A stretch of 64,000 nucleotides of DNA. It comes from SIG565 sp045594065. GTDB lineage: Bacteria; Bacillota; Clostridia; Oscillospirales; Acutalibacteraceae. Numbering within the stretch: position 1 is the first letter of the stretch; the number at the start of each line of letters is the position of its first letter. The position numbers and the translations under genes were made by a program. Shown in pieces: positions 48,996-58,958 of this stretch. Location of the stretch: the NCBI GenBank assembly GCA_045594065.1, contig JAZNXU010000004.1, positions 1 through 64,000 of the forward strand. The letters run 5' to 3'. The notes beneath the pieces are model-generated. The model worked only from the letters and a program-made list of their open reading frames with translations. It had not been told where the DNA came from and made no database searches.

Positions 48996-51101
48996 TTATT
49001 GTTGCTCGGTGTCTAGTCCCTCAAAAAGGGTAGGGGTGGAGCAGGCGCCTGTAGAGCAATCAAGGTCAACCTCGATATCTCCCGCAAAAATGCGGTCATC
49101 CTTACCGAGCGCTCCTGGGATAATAGAAAATGTATTTGAAATACCGTCCTGTGCATCACGGAAAGGCAGCTTTGCAACACTTGAGAGCGAAGCTACAGCA
49201 CCGTGTGTATCGCGGCGGTGCATTGGGTTGGCACCCGGCGCAAAGGCAATACCTTTTTTGCGTCCGTCAGGTGTAGCGCCTGTGTTCTTACCGTAAACAA
49301 CATTTGAAGTAATGGTGAGAATTGAGGTTGTTGGAATACCGTCACGGTAGGTGTGGTTTTTGCGGATATGCTCCATAAATTTATGAACAATCGCGTAGGC
49401 AATAGAGTCAACACGGTCGTCATCGTTGCCGTATTTCGGGAAATCACCCTCAACCTCATAATCGGTGGCAATACCCTCCTCGTTGCGGATAACCCTTACC
49501 TTTGCATACTTAATGGCGGAAAGCGAGTCGGCAACAACCGAAAGACCTGCCATACCTGTAGCAAACCAACGGGTAACCTCTTTATCGTGTAGCGCCATTT
49601 GCAGCTTTTCATAGCAATATTTATCGTGCATATAATGAATAACATTTAAGGTATTAACATAAACCTCAGCCAGCCATTCCATCATAGCATCGTATTTTTC
49701 CATAACCTCGTCATAGTCTAAATACTCGCTTGTTATCGGGCGGTATGCAGGACCTACCTGCTTGCCCGAAATTTCATCGATACCGCCGTTGATAGCGTAG
49801 AGCAGGCATTTTGCAAGGTTTGCGCGCGCGCCGAAGAACTGCATCTCTTTGCCAAGTCGCATTGAAGATACACAGCAGGCAATGGCATAGTCATCACCGT
49901 GGTGGAAACGCATAAGGTCATCATTTTCATACTGAACAGATGAAGTTTCAATAGAAATCTTTGCGCAGAAGCGCTTAAAGTTCATTGGAAGCCTTGTAGA
50001 CCAGAGCACCGTAAGATTAGGCTCGGGTGCGGCACCTAAATTCTCAAGCGTGTGCAGATAACGGTATGAGGTTTTGGTAACCATATGTCTGCCGTCAACC
50101 GCTACACCGCCGATAGACTCAGTAACCCACTGCGGGTCACCTGAAAACAGAGCGTTGTACTCAGGTGTTCTTGCAAATTTTATAAGGCGAAGCTTCATAA
50201 TAAAATGGTCAATCATTTCCTGAAGCTCTATTTCGGTGTATTTACCTGTCTTTAAATCGCGCTCAGCGTAAATATCAATAAAAGTAGAGGTACGGCCGAG
50301 TGACATTGCGGCACCGTTCTGCTCTTTAACCGCGGCAAGGTAGCCAAAGTACAGCCACTGAATAGCCTCTTTAGTGTCGCGTGCGGGTAAGGAAATATCA
50401 TATCCGTAGCTTGCAGCCATTTTCTTAAGGTCTTCAAGGGCGCGAATCTGCTCAGAAAGCTCTTCGCGGTCACGGATAACATCGGCATACATAGCCGAGC
50501 GAGTAGTGATTTTCTGCTCGCTTTTGTCTTCGATAAGTCGGTCAACACCGTAGAGTGCTACTCGGCGGTAGTCACCGATAATTCTGCCGCGACCGTAAGC
50601 ATCGGGCAGACCCGTAATGATGTGGCTTGAACGGCAAGCGCGCATTTCGGGGGTGTAAGCGTCAAATACGCCAGCGTTATGAGTCTTTCTGTGAACGGTG
50701 AAAAACTCCTTAACCTCGGGGTCGAGCTCGTAGCCGTTATCCTTGCAGGCCTTTTCAGCCATACGGATACCGCCATAGGGCATTAAGGCGCGCTTAAAGG
50801 GCTTATCGGTTTGGAAACCTACAATTCTTTCCTTTTCTTTATCAAGATATGCGGGGCCGTGTGAGGTTATGGTTGAAATAACCTTTGTATCCATATCGAG
50901 TACTCCGCCCGCTTCTCTTTCTTGCTTTGTGAGTTCTAAAACCTGCTCCCATAATGAGAGAGTATCGTCGGTAGGACCAACTAAAAAGCTTTCGTCCCCG
51001 TCGTAGGGTGTGAAGTTATGCTTAATAAAGCTTCTGACATTAATTTCTTTTGTCCAGGTTCCGTCTTCGAAACCATACCAGCCTTCGTAATTACGAATCA
51101 T
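48996..51101 (-). CDS. pflB: pyruvate formate-lyase large subunit lacking the glycyl-radical domain
   Basis: 701 residues; ordinary PFL has about 740-770. It cleaves pyruvate with CoA to acetyl-CoA and formate. The substrate region GYLAAVKEQNGAAMSLGRTS near 252, the catalytic Cys pair 409-410 (YAIACCVSSMRLG), FFGARANLAKCLLY and STGACSTPTLFEGL near the end are intact. It stops right after GLDTEQQ, where full-length relatives continue into the radical domain, supplied by the next gene. AGGGAG lies ahead of the ATG. Confidence 0.93.
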   Translation of the reverse strand: MIRNYEGWYGFEDGTWTKEINVRSFIKHNFTPYDGDESFLVGPTDDTLSLWEQVLELTKQEREAGGVLDMDTKVISTITSHGPAYLDKEKERIVGFQTDKPFKRALMPYGGIRMAEKACKDNGYELDPEVKEFFTVHRKTHNAGVFDAYTPEMRACRSSHIITGLPDAYGRGRIIGDYRRVALYGVDRLIEDKSEQKITTRSAMYADVIRDREELSEQIRALEDLKKMAASYGYDISLPARDTKEAIQWLYFGYLAAVKEQNGAAMSLGRTSTFIDIYAERDLKTGKYTEIELQEMIDHFIMKLRLIKFARTPEYNALFSGDPQWVTESIGGVAVDGRHMVTKTSYRYLHTLENLGAAPEPNLTVLWSTRLPMNFKRFCAKISIETSSVQYENDDLMRFHHGDDYAIACCVSSMRLGKEMQFFGARANLAKCLLYAINGGIDEISGKQVGPAYRPITSEYLDYDEVMEKYDAMMEWLAEVYVNTLNVIHYMHDKYCYEKLQMALHDKEVTRWFATGMAGLSVVADSLSAIKYAKVRVIRNEEGIATDYEVEGDFPKYGNDDDRVDSIAYAIVHKFMEHIRKNHTYRDGIPTTSILTITSNVVYGKNTGATPDGRKKGIAFAPGANPMHRRDTHGAVASLSSVAKLPFRDAQDGISNTFSIIPGALGKDDRIFAGDIEVDLDCSTGACSTPTLFEGLDTEQQ

Positions 51102-51231
51102 TTACAGGATCTCCCTTTCTCTTATTCACATTCCTTAATATAATATCATATTTTATTAAATAGGTCAACCAAACTGTTAAAAAAATAACGCAAATTTTGC
51201 TGTAAAATATTGAAAAAATGTGTTGAAATTG

Positions 51232-51268
51232 TAAAAAATCAGTCTGCCGTTTAGGCAGACTGATTTTT
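51232..51268 (-). terminator. terminator of the ABC-PAP2 operon
   Basis: Perfect 15-bp stem (AAAAATCAGTCTGCC and its complement, 5-base loop). The T-run needed by the minus strand is the arm plus the T's beyond it. It directly follows the PAP2 stop. 51102-51231, upstream of pflB, is AT-rich with no gene. Confidence 0.88.
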
Positions 51269-51952
51269 CTAATTCATATTTTGTTTTTTCCGAAAAATCA
51301 CTTTATATACAAGTATATAAAATATTATCGAATACGGAACGGCAATAATGACATCTAAAATAGAATGCTGTTTAATAAATACGGTTGAAATGCTTATCAG
51401 TACGGCAATAAAGTAGAGGAAAGCAATCAGCCAAGGCTTTTTAAGACTCTTGCAGTTCTGTGCCGCAAAGGGTACGGCAAACGAGCCTACAACATGCAGA
51501 CTAGGCAGAACATTAGTGTTTGTATCGGCTGTGTAAAGCCCCGCAATAGCCCTTGTGAAAATATTATTCCTTGGGAATGCTTCGGGGCGAAGGTCTTGAC
51601 CGTTTGGAAAAACAAGAAAAATTACAATCGCCGTCATAAAGCTCAGCCCTATAAAGCTCATAAATTTCTTGAATGCTTCACCGTCGCGAAACAAAAGGTA
51701 GACCCCCAGAATTCCCATAAAGGGATACCACATATAGTAGGGGATTAAAAAGCCCTCAAGAAACGGTATATGACTGTCAAGGCTCATATACGAAACCCAA
51801 TAATTTTCGGTAACAATAGCTTCGACAGTGAAGAATGAAATTAAATACAGCGGTAAAATCAAGACATACAAAGCGTGCGAAAAATCCTTTTTTTCGGGAT
51901 GCCTTTTAGGCGTAAGTGTATATTCCTTGCATTTACTGATTATTGACTTCAT
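51269..51952 (-). CDS. PAP2-family membrane phosphatase
   Basis: 227 residues with about six membrane helices. Catalytic motifs are PSLHVVGSF near 146-154 (His) and ISTVFIKQHSILDV near 188-201 (general-base His), with the first motif (often KXXXXXXRP) poorly conserved. PAP2 membrane enzymes act on phosphatidic acid, undecaprenyl pyrophosphate or inositol-type lipids; the pattern here is near the phosphatidylinositol-synthase-like PAP2_3 branch. It follows the ABC transporter gene by 12 bases on the same strand. Confidence 0.82.
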   Translation of the reverse strand: MKSIISKCKEYTLTPKRHPEKKDFSHALYVLILPLYLISFFTVEAIVTENYWVSYMSLDSHIPFLEGFLIPYYMWYPFMGILGVYLLFRDGEAFKKFMSFIGLSFMTAIVIFLVFPNGQDLRPEAFPRNNIFTRAIAGLYTADTNTNVLPSLHVVGSFAVPFAAQNCKSLKKPWLIAFLYFIAVLISISTVFIKQHSILDVIIAVPYSIIFYILVYKVIFRKKQNMN

Positions 51953-51964
51953 TAAATATCATCT

Positions 51965-54625
51965 CTATTCTGTTCTCAGTGCTACAACGGGGTCTTTCTT
52001 AGCGGCAACGGATGACGGGAACAAGCCTGCGATAAAAGTAAGCAGCATACTGATAGCAACTAGTATAATAGCGGCTACAGGCGGCAGCTGTGCCGAAGCT
52101 GAAATATCGGCAAGCGACTGAATTATAGCGTTTATCGGGATAATAAGCAACAGCGTGCCACCTATACCGATAAGTCCCGCAACCAAACCGACTATCAGTG
52201 TTTCGGCATTGAAAACGCGGGAAATATCGCGTTTAGAAGCGCCGATTGCCCTGAGTATTCCGATTTCCTTAGTGCGCTCAAGAACTGAAATATAGGTTAT
52301 AATTCCTATCATTATTGAGGATACAACAAGGGAGATGGCAACAAAGGCTATGAGTATATAGCTTATAGCCGAAATAATGGTTGTAACAGAAGACATCATT
52401 ATTCCAACATAATCTGTGTAGGTAATGCGGTCGGTCTCGGCGACAGAATTGTTATAGGCTTCAATAATAGCTGTGATTTCTTCCTTAGCTTCGAAATCCT
52501 TGGGATAAATATTAATGGTTGAGGGCTCATCTAGGCTCGCAACTCCAAGCTTTTTAAGGTTATCCTCAAGGGTTGAATCGGAGCTCTTAAAAAGGCTTGA
52601 AGCCAGCGCCTCGGCAATTCGTTCATCACTCATACCACTTTGCTGCATCTGTGCAATATATCCTGCAAGCTGCATCTGCTCTTGGGCGGGTAGGCTTGCG
52701 GCATATCCCGTTATATCATCGAGTGTATACTTCTTTTCCTCCTCGTTCGGGAAAGGAAGTCCTGTGAAAATATCGGTATCGGGATTGGCGTTTTGCTGCT
52801 TTACTATTTCACTCTCATTAACCTTGCCTATTAAATACTCGGTAAGCTCTTTTGTAAAGCCGACTCTGCCGCCCGAAGATGAGGTTGATGTATCTTCATT
52901 AGGCTTTAAAATACCTACAACCTTCATCTCGGTTGCAGAGTTAAGCTTGTTTAACATATAGATATCGTCTTTGGATTTATCCTCCCAGATATCCCCGTTT
53001 TGTGAGTAATAGTCGGTATTGATTAACAACTTAAATTTAAGGCTTAAAAGGTCGTCGTAGGTGTATGAGGTAACGGTAGATTCAAATTCTTCACCTGCTA
53101 AAATAGCCTTTGCCATAGCTTCAAGCTCAGCCTCGTCACGAAGACCTAAGGTGAAAAGTGTGTAGTCGCTTATGGTGTTGTCCTTATCCGCAATTATAAC
53201 TACTTCGTCGAAATTCTCAGGCATTTTACCTGCCAGAACTTCGTATTGGCTTTTGAGTAATTCGTCATTTCCTATAAGCTCGTGCCAAACATCAGTGTTG
53301 GTCATAGTGCTTTGCGCGTTGCCCATAAGCGAGTTTTCATCGCCTCCGGCAGCACCTCCAAAGCCTAAGGTTTCAAAAACCTTACCTGGGTTTACTTGGT
53401 ATATACCGTTCGAGGTGTCGGCCTTATAAAGGTTCATCTGTGTTGAGTAGCCGTATTTAATATCGGTAACGAGCTTTTCAATGCCTGAGTTTCCGCTCTC
53501 TAAATACACTTTAAAATCGGCAAGATTGTTCTCGGTCGAGCCCTTTGATACTGCGCTTAGCATATCGGTCATAATGTTGTTGGAGTAAATTGTGTCAGGC
53601 TTCTTGTCGGTCGAGTTTTCGGCATTGCCGACCATAGCGGTCATCATTCCCGCCATATCGAGGGTTGTTTCCTGAAGAGTTAGGGGATAGGAGGAAAGTG
53701 TGTCCTCCTGTACCTTGTCGATATACAGCTGAATACCGTTGGATAAAGAGAGAATCAGCGCAATACCGATTATACCTATACTACCTGCAAAGGAGGTCAT
53801 AAAGGTGCGTGCTTTCTTGGTCATAAGATTGTTAAAGGATAACGACAGCGCGGTAATAAACGACATTGAGGTGCCTTTTACTTTTTTGCGCTTTTTCTTT
53901 TCCTTTTCAGCTTTTTCGAGTGCCTCGGCGGCTTTCAGCTCTTCTTCGGTAAGCGGCATAGAATCGCTTATAATCTCACCGTCAAGCAGCCTTATAATTC
54001 GTGTTGAATACTGTTCGGCAAGCTCGGGGTTGTGGGTAACCATTATTACAAGGCGGTCATTAGCAATTTCCTTTAAAAGCTCCATTACCTGCAAGCTTGT
54101 GGCGGAATCGAGTGCGCCTGTGGGCTCGTCAGCCAAAAGAATATCAGGGTTGTTAACAAGCGCTCTGGCAATGGCTACACGCTGCATTTGTCCGCCCGAC
54201 ATCTGGTTTGGCTTTTTGTGTATCTGGTCGGCAAGACCGACGGTAGTCAGTGCTTCAATTGCCCTGCGCCTACGCTCCTTTTTCGATACGCCCGAAAGGG
54301 TAAGCGCAAGTTCCACATTTCTCAGCACACTCTGGTGGGGAATAAGGTTATAGCTTTGGAAAATAAAGCCTACGCGGTGGTTGCGGTAGGTATCCCAATC
54401 GTGGTCCTTATATTTTTTTGTTGAAACACCGTTAATAACGAGGTCGCCGCCCGAATATCCGTCAAGTCCGCCGATAATATTGAGTAGAGTTGTTTTGCCG
54501 CAACCCGACTGACCCAGCACCGATACAAATTCATTTTCTCTGAAATCAATGCTGACACCTTTAAGCGCAGAAACGGTGGTGTTTGCTATCTTATAATCTT
54601 TCTTAATGTTTTTGAGTCTTAACAT
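51965..54625 (-). CDS. ABC transporter, ATPase and FtsX/MacB-type permease in one chain
   Basis: 886 residues. ATPase 1-230: Walker A GQSGCGKTT near 38, signature MSGGQMQRVAIARAL near 142, Walker B ILLADEPTGALD near 163. A Lys/Glu-rich linker (about 230-250) leads to a first membrane helix near 270-292. A large extracytoplasmic part (about 295-750) follows, then three helices (about 762-785, 815-840, 855-878) of the FtsX domain (SMLLTFIAGLFPSSVAAKKDPV). MacB-type proteins act as mechanotransducers expelling peptides, antibiotics or lipids. AAAGAGGT precedes the ATG. The substrate is unknown. Confidence 0.9.
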   Translation of the reverse strand: MLRLKNIKKDYKIANTTVSALKGVSIDFRENEFVSVLGQSGCGKTTLLNIIGGLDGYSGGDLVINGVSTKKYKDHDWDTYRNHRVGFIFQSYNLIPHQSVLRNVELALTLSGVSKKERRRRAIEALTTVGLADQIHKKPNQMSGGQMQRVAIARALVNNPDILLADEPTGALDSATSLQVMELLKEIANDRLVIMVTHNPELAEQYSTRIIRLLDGEIISDSMPLTEEELKAAEALEKAEKEKKKRKKVKGTSMSFITALSLSFNNLMTKKARTFMTSFAGSIGIIGIALILSLSNGIQLYIDKVQEDTLSSYPLTLQETTLDMAGMMTAMVGNAENSTDKKPDTIYSNNIMTDMLSAVSKGSTENNLADFKVYLESGNSGIEKLVTDIKYGYSTQMNLYKADTSNGIYQVNPGKVFETLGFGGAAGGDENSLMGNAQSTMTNTDVWHELIGNDELLKSQYEVLAGKMPENFDEVVIIADKDNTISDYTLFTLGLRDEAELEAMAKAILAGEEFESTVTSYTYDDLLSLKFKLLINTDYYSQNGDIWEDKSKDDIYMLNKLNSATEMKVVGILKPNEDTSTSSSGGRVGFTKELTEYLIGKVNESEIVKQQNANPDTDIFTGLPFPNEEEKKYTLDDITGYAASLPAQEQMQLAGYIAQMQQSGMSDERIAEALASSLFKSSDSTLEDNLKKLGVASLDEPSTINIYPKDFEAKEEITAIIEAYNNSVAETDRITYTDYVGIMMSSVTTIISAISYILIAFVAISLVVSSIMIGIITYISVLERTKEIGILRAIGASKRDISRVFNAETLIVGLVAGLIGIGGTLLLIIPINAIIQSLADISASAQLPPVAAIILVAISMLLTFIAGLFPSSVAAKKDPVVALRTE

Positions 54626-54775
54626 AAAATTACCTCTTTTAGTTCAGTTACATAATAGTATAACAGAAAATTATGAACTATTGGTTAAAAATAGTAAAAA
54701 ATTTTAAAAACTGTATTTTTTTATTTATTAATTTGTGGTATACTTTATTTGACGAATAAATCTGGAGGCTTTTGT

Positions 54776-56758
54776 ATGGAAAAGAGAGCGAGAATTGAAG
54801 AGCTTGTAGCATACTTAAATAAATGCTCGGATGAGTATTATAATAAGAATAATCCGAGCATATCCGATGCACAGTTTGATGCTCTTTTTGATGAGCTTAG
54901 TCTTCTTGAAAAGGAAACGGGCTATATTCTCAGTAACTCTCCCACACAGCGTGCGGGCTATGAGGTTTTAAGCGGACTGCAAAAAACCATTCACTCAATA
55001 CCGTTGCTTAGCCTTGCTAAAACTAAGAATGCTGCAGATGTTCTCGAAATGGCTCAGCGAGCCGACGGTTATTTGGCACTCAAGCTTGACGGTCTTACCG
55101 TAAAAATCACATACAAAAACGGCGTGATTTATGAAGCGGCTACCCGCGGTGACGGAAGCGAGGGCGAGGTTATAACCCATAACGCCAAGGTTTTTTCTAA
55201 TATACCTAAAAAAATTCCGTATGAAAGTGTTCTCACCGTCAGCGGTGAAGCCTTTATTGATATTGATACATTTGAGCGTATCAATGAGAGTATTGATAAT
55301 GATGAGGAAAAATATTCAACCCCCAGAAATTTAGCGGCAGGCTCTGTTCGTCAGCTTGATTCTGCCGTATGTGCCGCGCGCGGCGTTAGGTTTATTCCCT
55401 TTAATGTGCTTAGTGGATTTGAGAATATTCCGCTTAAAACCGAAAGACTACGCAAGTTGAGCGAATACGGCTTTGAGCTTATAGATGCCGAGTATTTAAC
55501 CTCTGTCGATACTTTAGAGTCTACCCGTGAAAAAATATTTTCTCTTAAAGATAAGGCAAATGAAAAGGGCTACCCGATAGACGGTATTGTGTTTTCGTTT
55601 GACAATGTTGCTTTTTGTGCCGCTCAGGGCAAAACAAGCCACCATTTTAAGGACGGTATTGCCTTTAAGTTCGGCGACCCCCAGTTTAAAACCACTCTAA
55701 AGGATATTATCTGGAATATTTCCCGTACAGGGCAGCTCACCCCCATTGCCGAATTCGAAGCGGTTGAAATAGATAATACGATTGTAGAGCGTGCGAGCCT
55801 GCATAATATGACCTTTGTAGAAAATTTAAGGCTTAATGTAGGGGATGAAATCCTCGTTTCAAAGCGCAATATGATTATTCCGCATGTTGAGCAGAATTTA
55901 TCATTTGATAAAGAAAATGATAAATATACCGTTAATTACCCGTCCTGCTGTCCAGTGTGTGGCAATAAAACGAGCATTAAAACTACCGAAAATTCCGACG
56001 GTGTTATTAAGGTGCTCTATTGCGATAACGATTCCTGCGCGGGCAAGCAGATAAAGAAATATACGCATTTTGTAAGTAAAAGTGCTATGAATATTGAGGG
56101 GCTGAGCGAGTCTACACTCGAAAAATTCGTAGCCCTCGGGTTTATTAAAAGCTTAACCGATATTTTCGCTTTACCGCAGTACCGCGAGCAGATTGTAGCG
56201 CTTGAGGGCTTTGGCGAGAAATCTTATAACAATTTATGTGACTCGTTGGAAAAAGCACGGAAAACAACCCTTGCTAACCTGCTTGTGGCGGTAAATATTC
56301 CGCTTGTGGGAAAAAATGCCGCAAGGCTTATCGAAAATGAGTTTTCGGGCTCTGCAGAGAAATTTAAAAATGCGATAAGCGAGAATTATGATTTCGGCTC
56401 GCTTTCGGGCTTTGGCAATTCTATTAACACCGAAATTTATAAATGGTTCAGTAACCCTGAAAATTCTGCCGAGTTTGATGAACTGTGCAAGATTTTAGAG
56501 TTTAAAGAAGCCGCGCCGTCGGCTGTGAGTGACAGTGAGTTTTCGGGCAAAACCGTAGTTATTACAGGCACCTTTGCCGATTATTCGCGTGATGAACTCA
56601 GCGATAAAATGCGCTCACTGGGCGCTAAGGTTACGGGCTCTGTATCAAAAAAGACCGACCTTGTGCTGTGCGGCGAAAATGCTGGCAGTAAGCTTACAAA
56701 GGCGCGTGATTTAGGTGTCAGGGTAATCACTGAGGAAGATCTTAAAAATATGATATAA
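54776..56758 (+). CDS. ligA: NAD+-dependent DNA ligase
   Basis: 660 residues. Adenylation domain: nucleotidyl Lys in LALKLDGLTVKI near 104. OB fold follows. A four-Cys zinc finger near 393-422 (CCPVCGN ... YCDNDSCAGK), helix-hairpin-helix repeats near 430-560 and a C-terminal BRCT domain from about 580 (FSGKTVVITGTFADYSRDEL). The frame is open to 54749, but GGAGG sits ahead of the ATG at 54776. The order matches LigA throughout; it is essential for replication and repair. 54626-54775 upstream is AT-rich with a TATACT (54738) -10 candidate. Confidence 0.96.
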   Translation: MEKRARIEELVAYLNKCSDEYYNKNNPSISDAQFDALFDELSLLEKETGYILSNSPTQRAGYEVLSGLQKTIHSIPLLSLAKTKNAADVLEMAQRADGYLALKLDGLTVKITYKNGVIYEAATRGDGSEGEVITHNAKVFSNIPKKIPYESVLTVSGEAFIDIDTFERINESIDNDEEKYSTPRNLAAGSVRQLDSAVCAARGVRFIPFNVLSGFENIPLKTERLRKLSEYGFELIDAEYLTSVDTLESTREKIFSLKDKANEKGYPIDGIVFSFDNVAFCAAQGKTSHHFKDGIAFKFGDPQFKTTLKDIIWNISRTGQLTPIAEFEAVEIDNTIVERASLHNMTFVENLRLNVGDEILVSKRNMIIPHVEQNLSFDKENDKYTVNYPSCCPVCGNKTSIKTTENSDGVIKVLYCDNDSCAGKQIKKYTHFVSKSAMNIEGLSESTLEKFVALGFIKSLTDIFALPQYREQIVALEGFGEKSYNNLCDSLEKARKTTLANLLVAVNIPLVGKNAARLIENEFSGSAEKFKNAISENYDFGSLSGFGNSINTEIYKWFSNPENSAEFDELCKILEFKEAAPSAVSDSEFSGKTVVITGTFADYSRDELSDKMRSLGAKVTGSVSKKTDLVLCGENAGSKLTKARDLGVRVITEEDLKNMI

Positions 56759-56759
56759 A

Positions 56760-56783
56760 AAAGACCGCGATGCGGTCTTTTAT
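56760..56783. terminator. terminator between ligA and the convergent gene
   Basis: Perfect 9-bp stem (AAAGACCGC / GCGGTCTTT) with a 3-base loop and A/T-rich flanks that serve both strands. Confidence 0.85.
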
Positions 56784-57451
56784 ATATTACAGCTCAATCT
56801 ACCCAATTCCTTAAATCCCTCAATAAAATAAAGCCCTGCCGCGACTAAGTACGGGTCACAGTAATCGGGAATTGCACTTTTTAGATTATCGGGTAAGTTT
56901 AACGAAATCGGCACACGCCCTCCCACACCGTAAACGGGGCAATGAAAGGCTGTGGGCAGAGCCTCGGTGGTGAAGACAGCGCGGGCGTTTTTTAGGGCGT
57001 TAATGCCGTCGCTGAGTATTATCGGCGTACCAAAGGTGCGGTATATTTCATCGCATTTTTCGGTATACTTTTCTTTGCATTTTGTGAAGATGAATATACA
57101 TCCGCAATATGCACTGATGTGCGGTAATAAAAAGGGCAGAGCAGCGGAGATGTCATATATTCCTAATATATCAATGCCTTTCTTTTCGCGAAAAACCGTA
57201 TTGGCAATGGTTATGTAACGAAACCTGAAAACCTCAGCCGAATTTTCGGAAATAATCGGCATATCGGCACGCGAGGCAAATTTTTCAATACTTTGCGTGT
57301 TATCGCCCGCGTAGCTTATAAGCCGTGTTGTGTAAAAGCCGCAATTTCGGTATTCGTTATACTCGGAAATATATCTCCGCTTTCTAATAAAATGCAGTCT
57401 TTCGGCAAAGGTTTTTCGCTTTCCTTTAATAACGGTGAGCGTTGTGAACAT
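56780..57451 (-). CDS. protein of unknown function
   Basis: 223 residues; I recognise no family. The N-terminus is basic (KGKRKTFAERLHFIRKRR). The middle shows alternating hydrophobic strands and helices, with GIYDISAALPFLLPHISAYC and then FIFTKC, followed by LSDGINALKNARAVFTTEAL, a pattern reminiscent of a Rossmann-like fold in which an aspartate-rich enzyme active site is absent. It has seven Cys and no signal peptide. GGGGG precedes the ATG. It is divergent from the sugar transferase gene and convergent with ligA, so context gives little help. Confidence 0.6.
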   Translation of the reverse strand: MFTTLTVIKGKRKTFAERLHFIRKRRYISEYNEYRNCGFYTTRLISYAGDNTQSIEKFASRADMPIISENSAEVFRFRYITIANTVFREKKGIDILGIYDISAALPFLLPHISAYCGCIFIFTKCKEKYTEKCDEIYRTFGTPIILSDGINALKNARAVFTTEALPTAFHCPVYGVGGRVPISLNLPDNLKSAIPDYCDPYLVAAGLYFIEGFKELGRLSCNI

Positions 57452-57464
57452 CGGTAACCCCCAC

Positions 57465-57494
57465 TTGACAAAACATACCCATATTATATATACT
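57465..57494 (+). promoter_or_regulatory. promoter of the sugar transferase operon
   Basis: TTGACA, 18 bases, TATACT, about 75 bases before the sugar transferase start. A small GC-rich stem (GCGCC...GGCGC, 57504-57519) lies in the leader. Confidence 0.7.
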
Positions 57495-57569
57495 TAATGT
57501 GTGCGCCATAGCGGCGCGGATATTAATTAATATAAAGTAAAAGCCGTTAGTATGACGGTAGAGGATAAA

Positions 57570-58958
57570 ATGGATACTTTTATTAAATTCCGTAAAAGCA
57601 TAATGTTTATAATGAAGCTGCTTTTGATTTTCGCAATGCTTTCTTCATTTATAAGCGTCTGGCAGAGCTTTTATTCCTTTTCGCTGTTTAATGAAATGGG
57701 TAACTATTTAATAGTTATTTCATATGTAGTGGTGCTCATAACCTTTAATGTGTTATACGGCGGATATTTAATCGGTATAAACCGACTGCACGAAATAATA
57801 TACAGTCAGGCTTTGGCTGTGGTTTTTACAAATTTCGTTGCATATTTTGAGATATGTCTTCTCACCCGTAAAATGGTTGCGGTTTCCCCAATGCTTTTGG
57901 CGGTGTTTTTGCAAATCACTATAGCGTTTGTGGGCGCGTTTTGCGCTAACATTACGTATTTTAAGCTATATCCTGCACGCAAAATTATTGCCGTGTTTGG
58001 TGATGAAGCTTCGGGTGGCAACCTTATTCGCAAAATGTCTAAAATTCCCGAGCGCTTCGAGCTTTCTCGCGGTGTGTCGTTACTTCGCTACAGTGTAGAC
58101 GAAATAAAGGCGCTGATTAACGATTATGACGGAGTTATAATCTGTGATATTGATAAAAACGCTAAGCACGATATTCTGCGTTACTGCTATACCCATATGA
58201 AGCGCGTTTATGTTCTGCCATCGAGCACCGATATAATACTCGGTAGCAGCTATCATATTCAGATTACAGATACCCCAGTGCTTATGTGCCGCAACCGCGG
58301 ACTTACCGCCGAGCAGGAGGGGGTTAAGCGCCTTTTCGATATTATAGTTTCAGCCTTAGGACTGATAATAGCGTCGCCTGTAATGCTGATAATTGCTGTT
58401 TCCATAAAGCTTTGCGATGGCGGTCCTATATTTTTTAAGCAAAACCGTGTTACTAAAAACGGTAAGATTTTTAATGTTTTAAAATTCCGCTCAATGATTG
58501 TCGATGCCGATAAGGATGGCGCTGTTAAGGCTACTGTTAACGATAGCCGCATAACCGCGATCGGCAAAATTATAAGGCCATTAAGGCTTGATGAGCTGCC
58601 ACAGCTAATTAATATTCTTTTGGGTAGTATGTCGTTTGTAGGCCCAAGACCCGAAAGAATAGAAAATGTGTATGAATATACAAGCCGTTTCCCAGATTTT
58701 AATTTGCGGCACAGGGTAAAAAGCGGACTTACGGGCTTTGCCCAAATTTACGGTAAATATAACACAGGCCCTGAGGATAAACTCAAAATGGACCTGCTTT
58801 ATATTGAACGGTACTCATTTTTCCTAGATATTAAACTGATTTTAATGACCATTAAAATTCTTTTTATGAAGGAAAGCACCGAGGGCTTTAAGGATGAAAG
58901 CCAAACCGTTCAAAAAAACAAACTTGCCACCGAGATTAAGGAGAATGATAATGAGTAA
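57570..58958 (+). CDS. polyprenyl-phosphate sugar-1-phosphate transferase (WcaJ/PssY-like)
   Basis: 462 residues. Four or five N-terminal membrane helices (about 10-140), a nucleotide-binding-like middle (IIAVFGDEASGGNLIRKM) and the C-terminal bacterial sugar transferase domain from about 262 (KRLFDIIVSALGLIIASPVM, FKQNRVTKNGKIFNVLKFRSM, LDELPQLINILLGSMSFVGP). It moves a sugar phosphate from UDP-sugar to undecaprenyl phosphate, the first step of surface polysaccharide synthesis. An ATG at 57552 is also in frame, but GAGG precedes the one at 57570. Overlaps the next gene by 8 bases. Confidence 0.9.
   Translation: MDTFIKFRKSIMFIMKLLLIFAMLSSFISVWQSFYSFSLFNEMGNYLIVISYVVVLITFNVLYGGYLIGINRLHEIIYSQALAVVFTNFVAYFEICLLTRKMVAVSPMLLAVFLQITIAFVGAFCANITYFKLYPARKIIAVFGDEASGGNLIRKMSKIPERFELSRGVSLLRYSVDEIKALINDYDGVIICDIDKNAKHDILRYCYTHMKRVYVLPSSTDIILGSSYHIQITDTPVLMCRNRGLTAEQEGVKRLFDIIVSALGLIIASPVMLIIAVSIKLCDGGPIFFKQNRVTKNGKIFNVLKFRSMIVDADKDGAVKATVNDSRITAIGKIIRPLRLDELPQLINILLGSMSFVGPRPERIENVYEYTSRFPDFNLRHRVKSGLTGFAQIYGKYNTGPEDKLKMDLLYIERYSFFLDIKLILMTIKILFMKESTEGFKDESQTVQKNKLATEIKENDNE

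Noticed and set aside
53739..54353. A 204-residue open frame on the plus strand inside the ABC transporter gene
   Set aside because: It lies wholly opposite a well-defined ATPase domain, has Ser-rich low-complexity content typical of antisense frames and lacks a ribosome-binding site.
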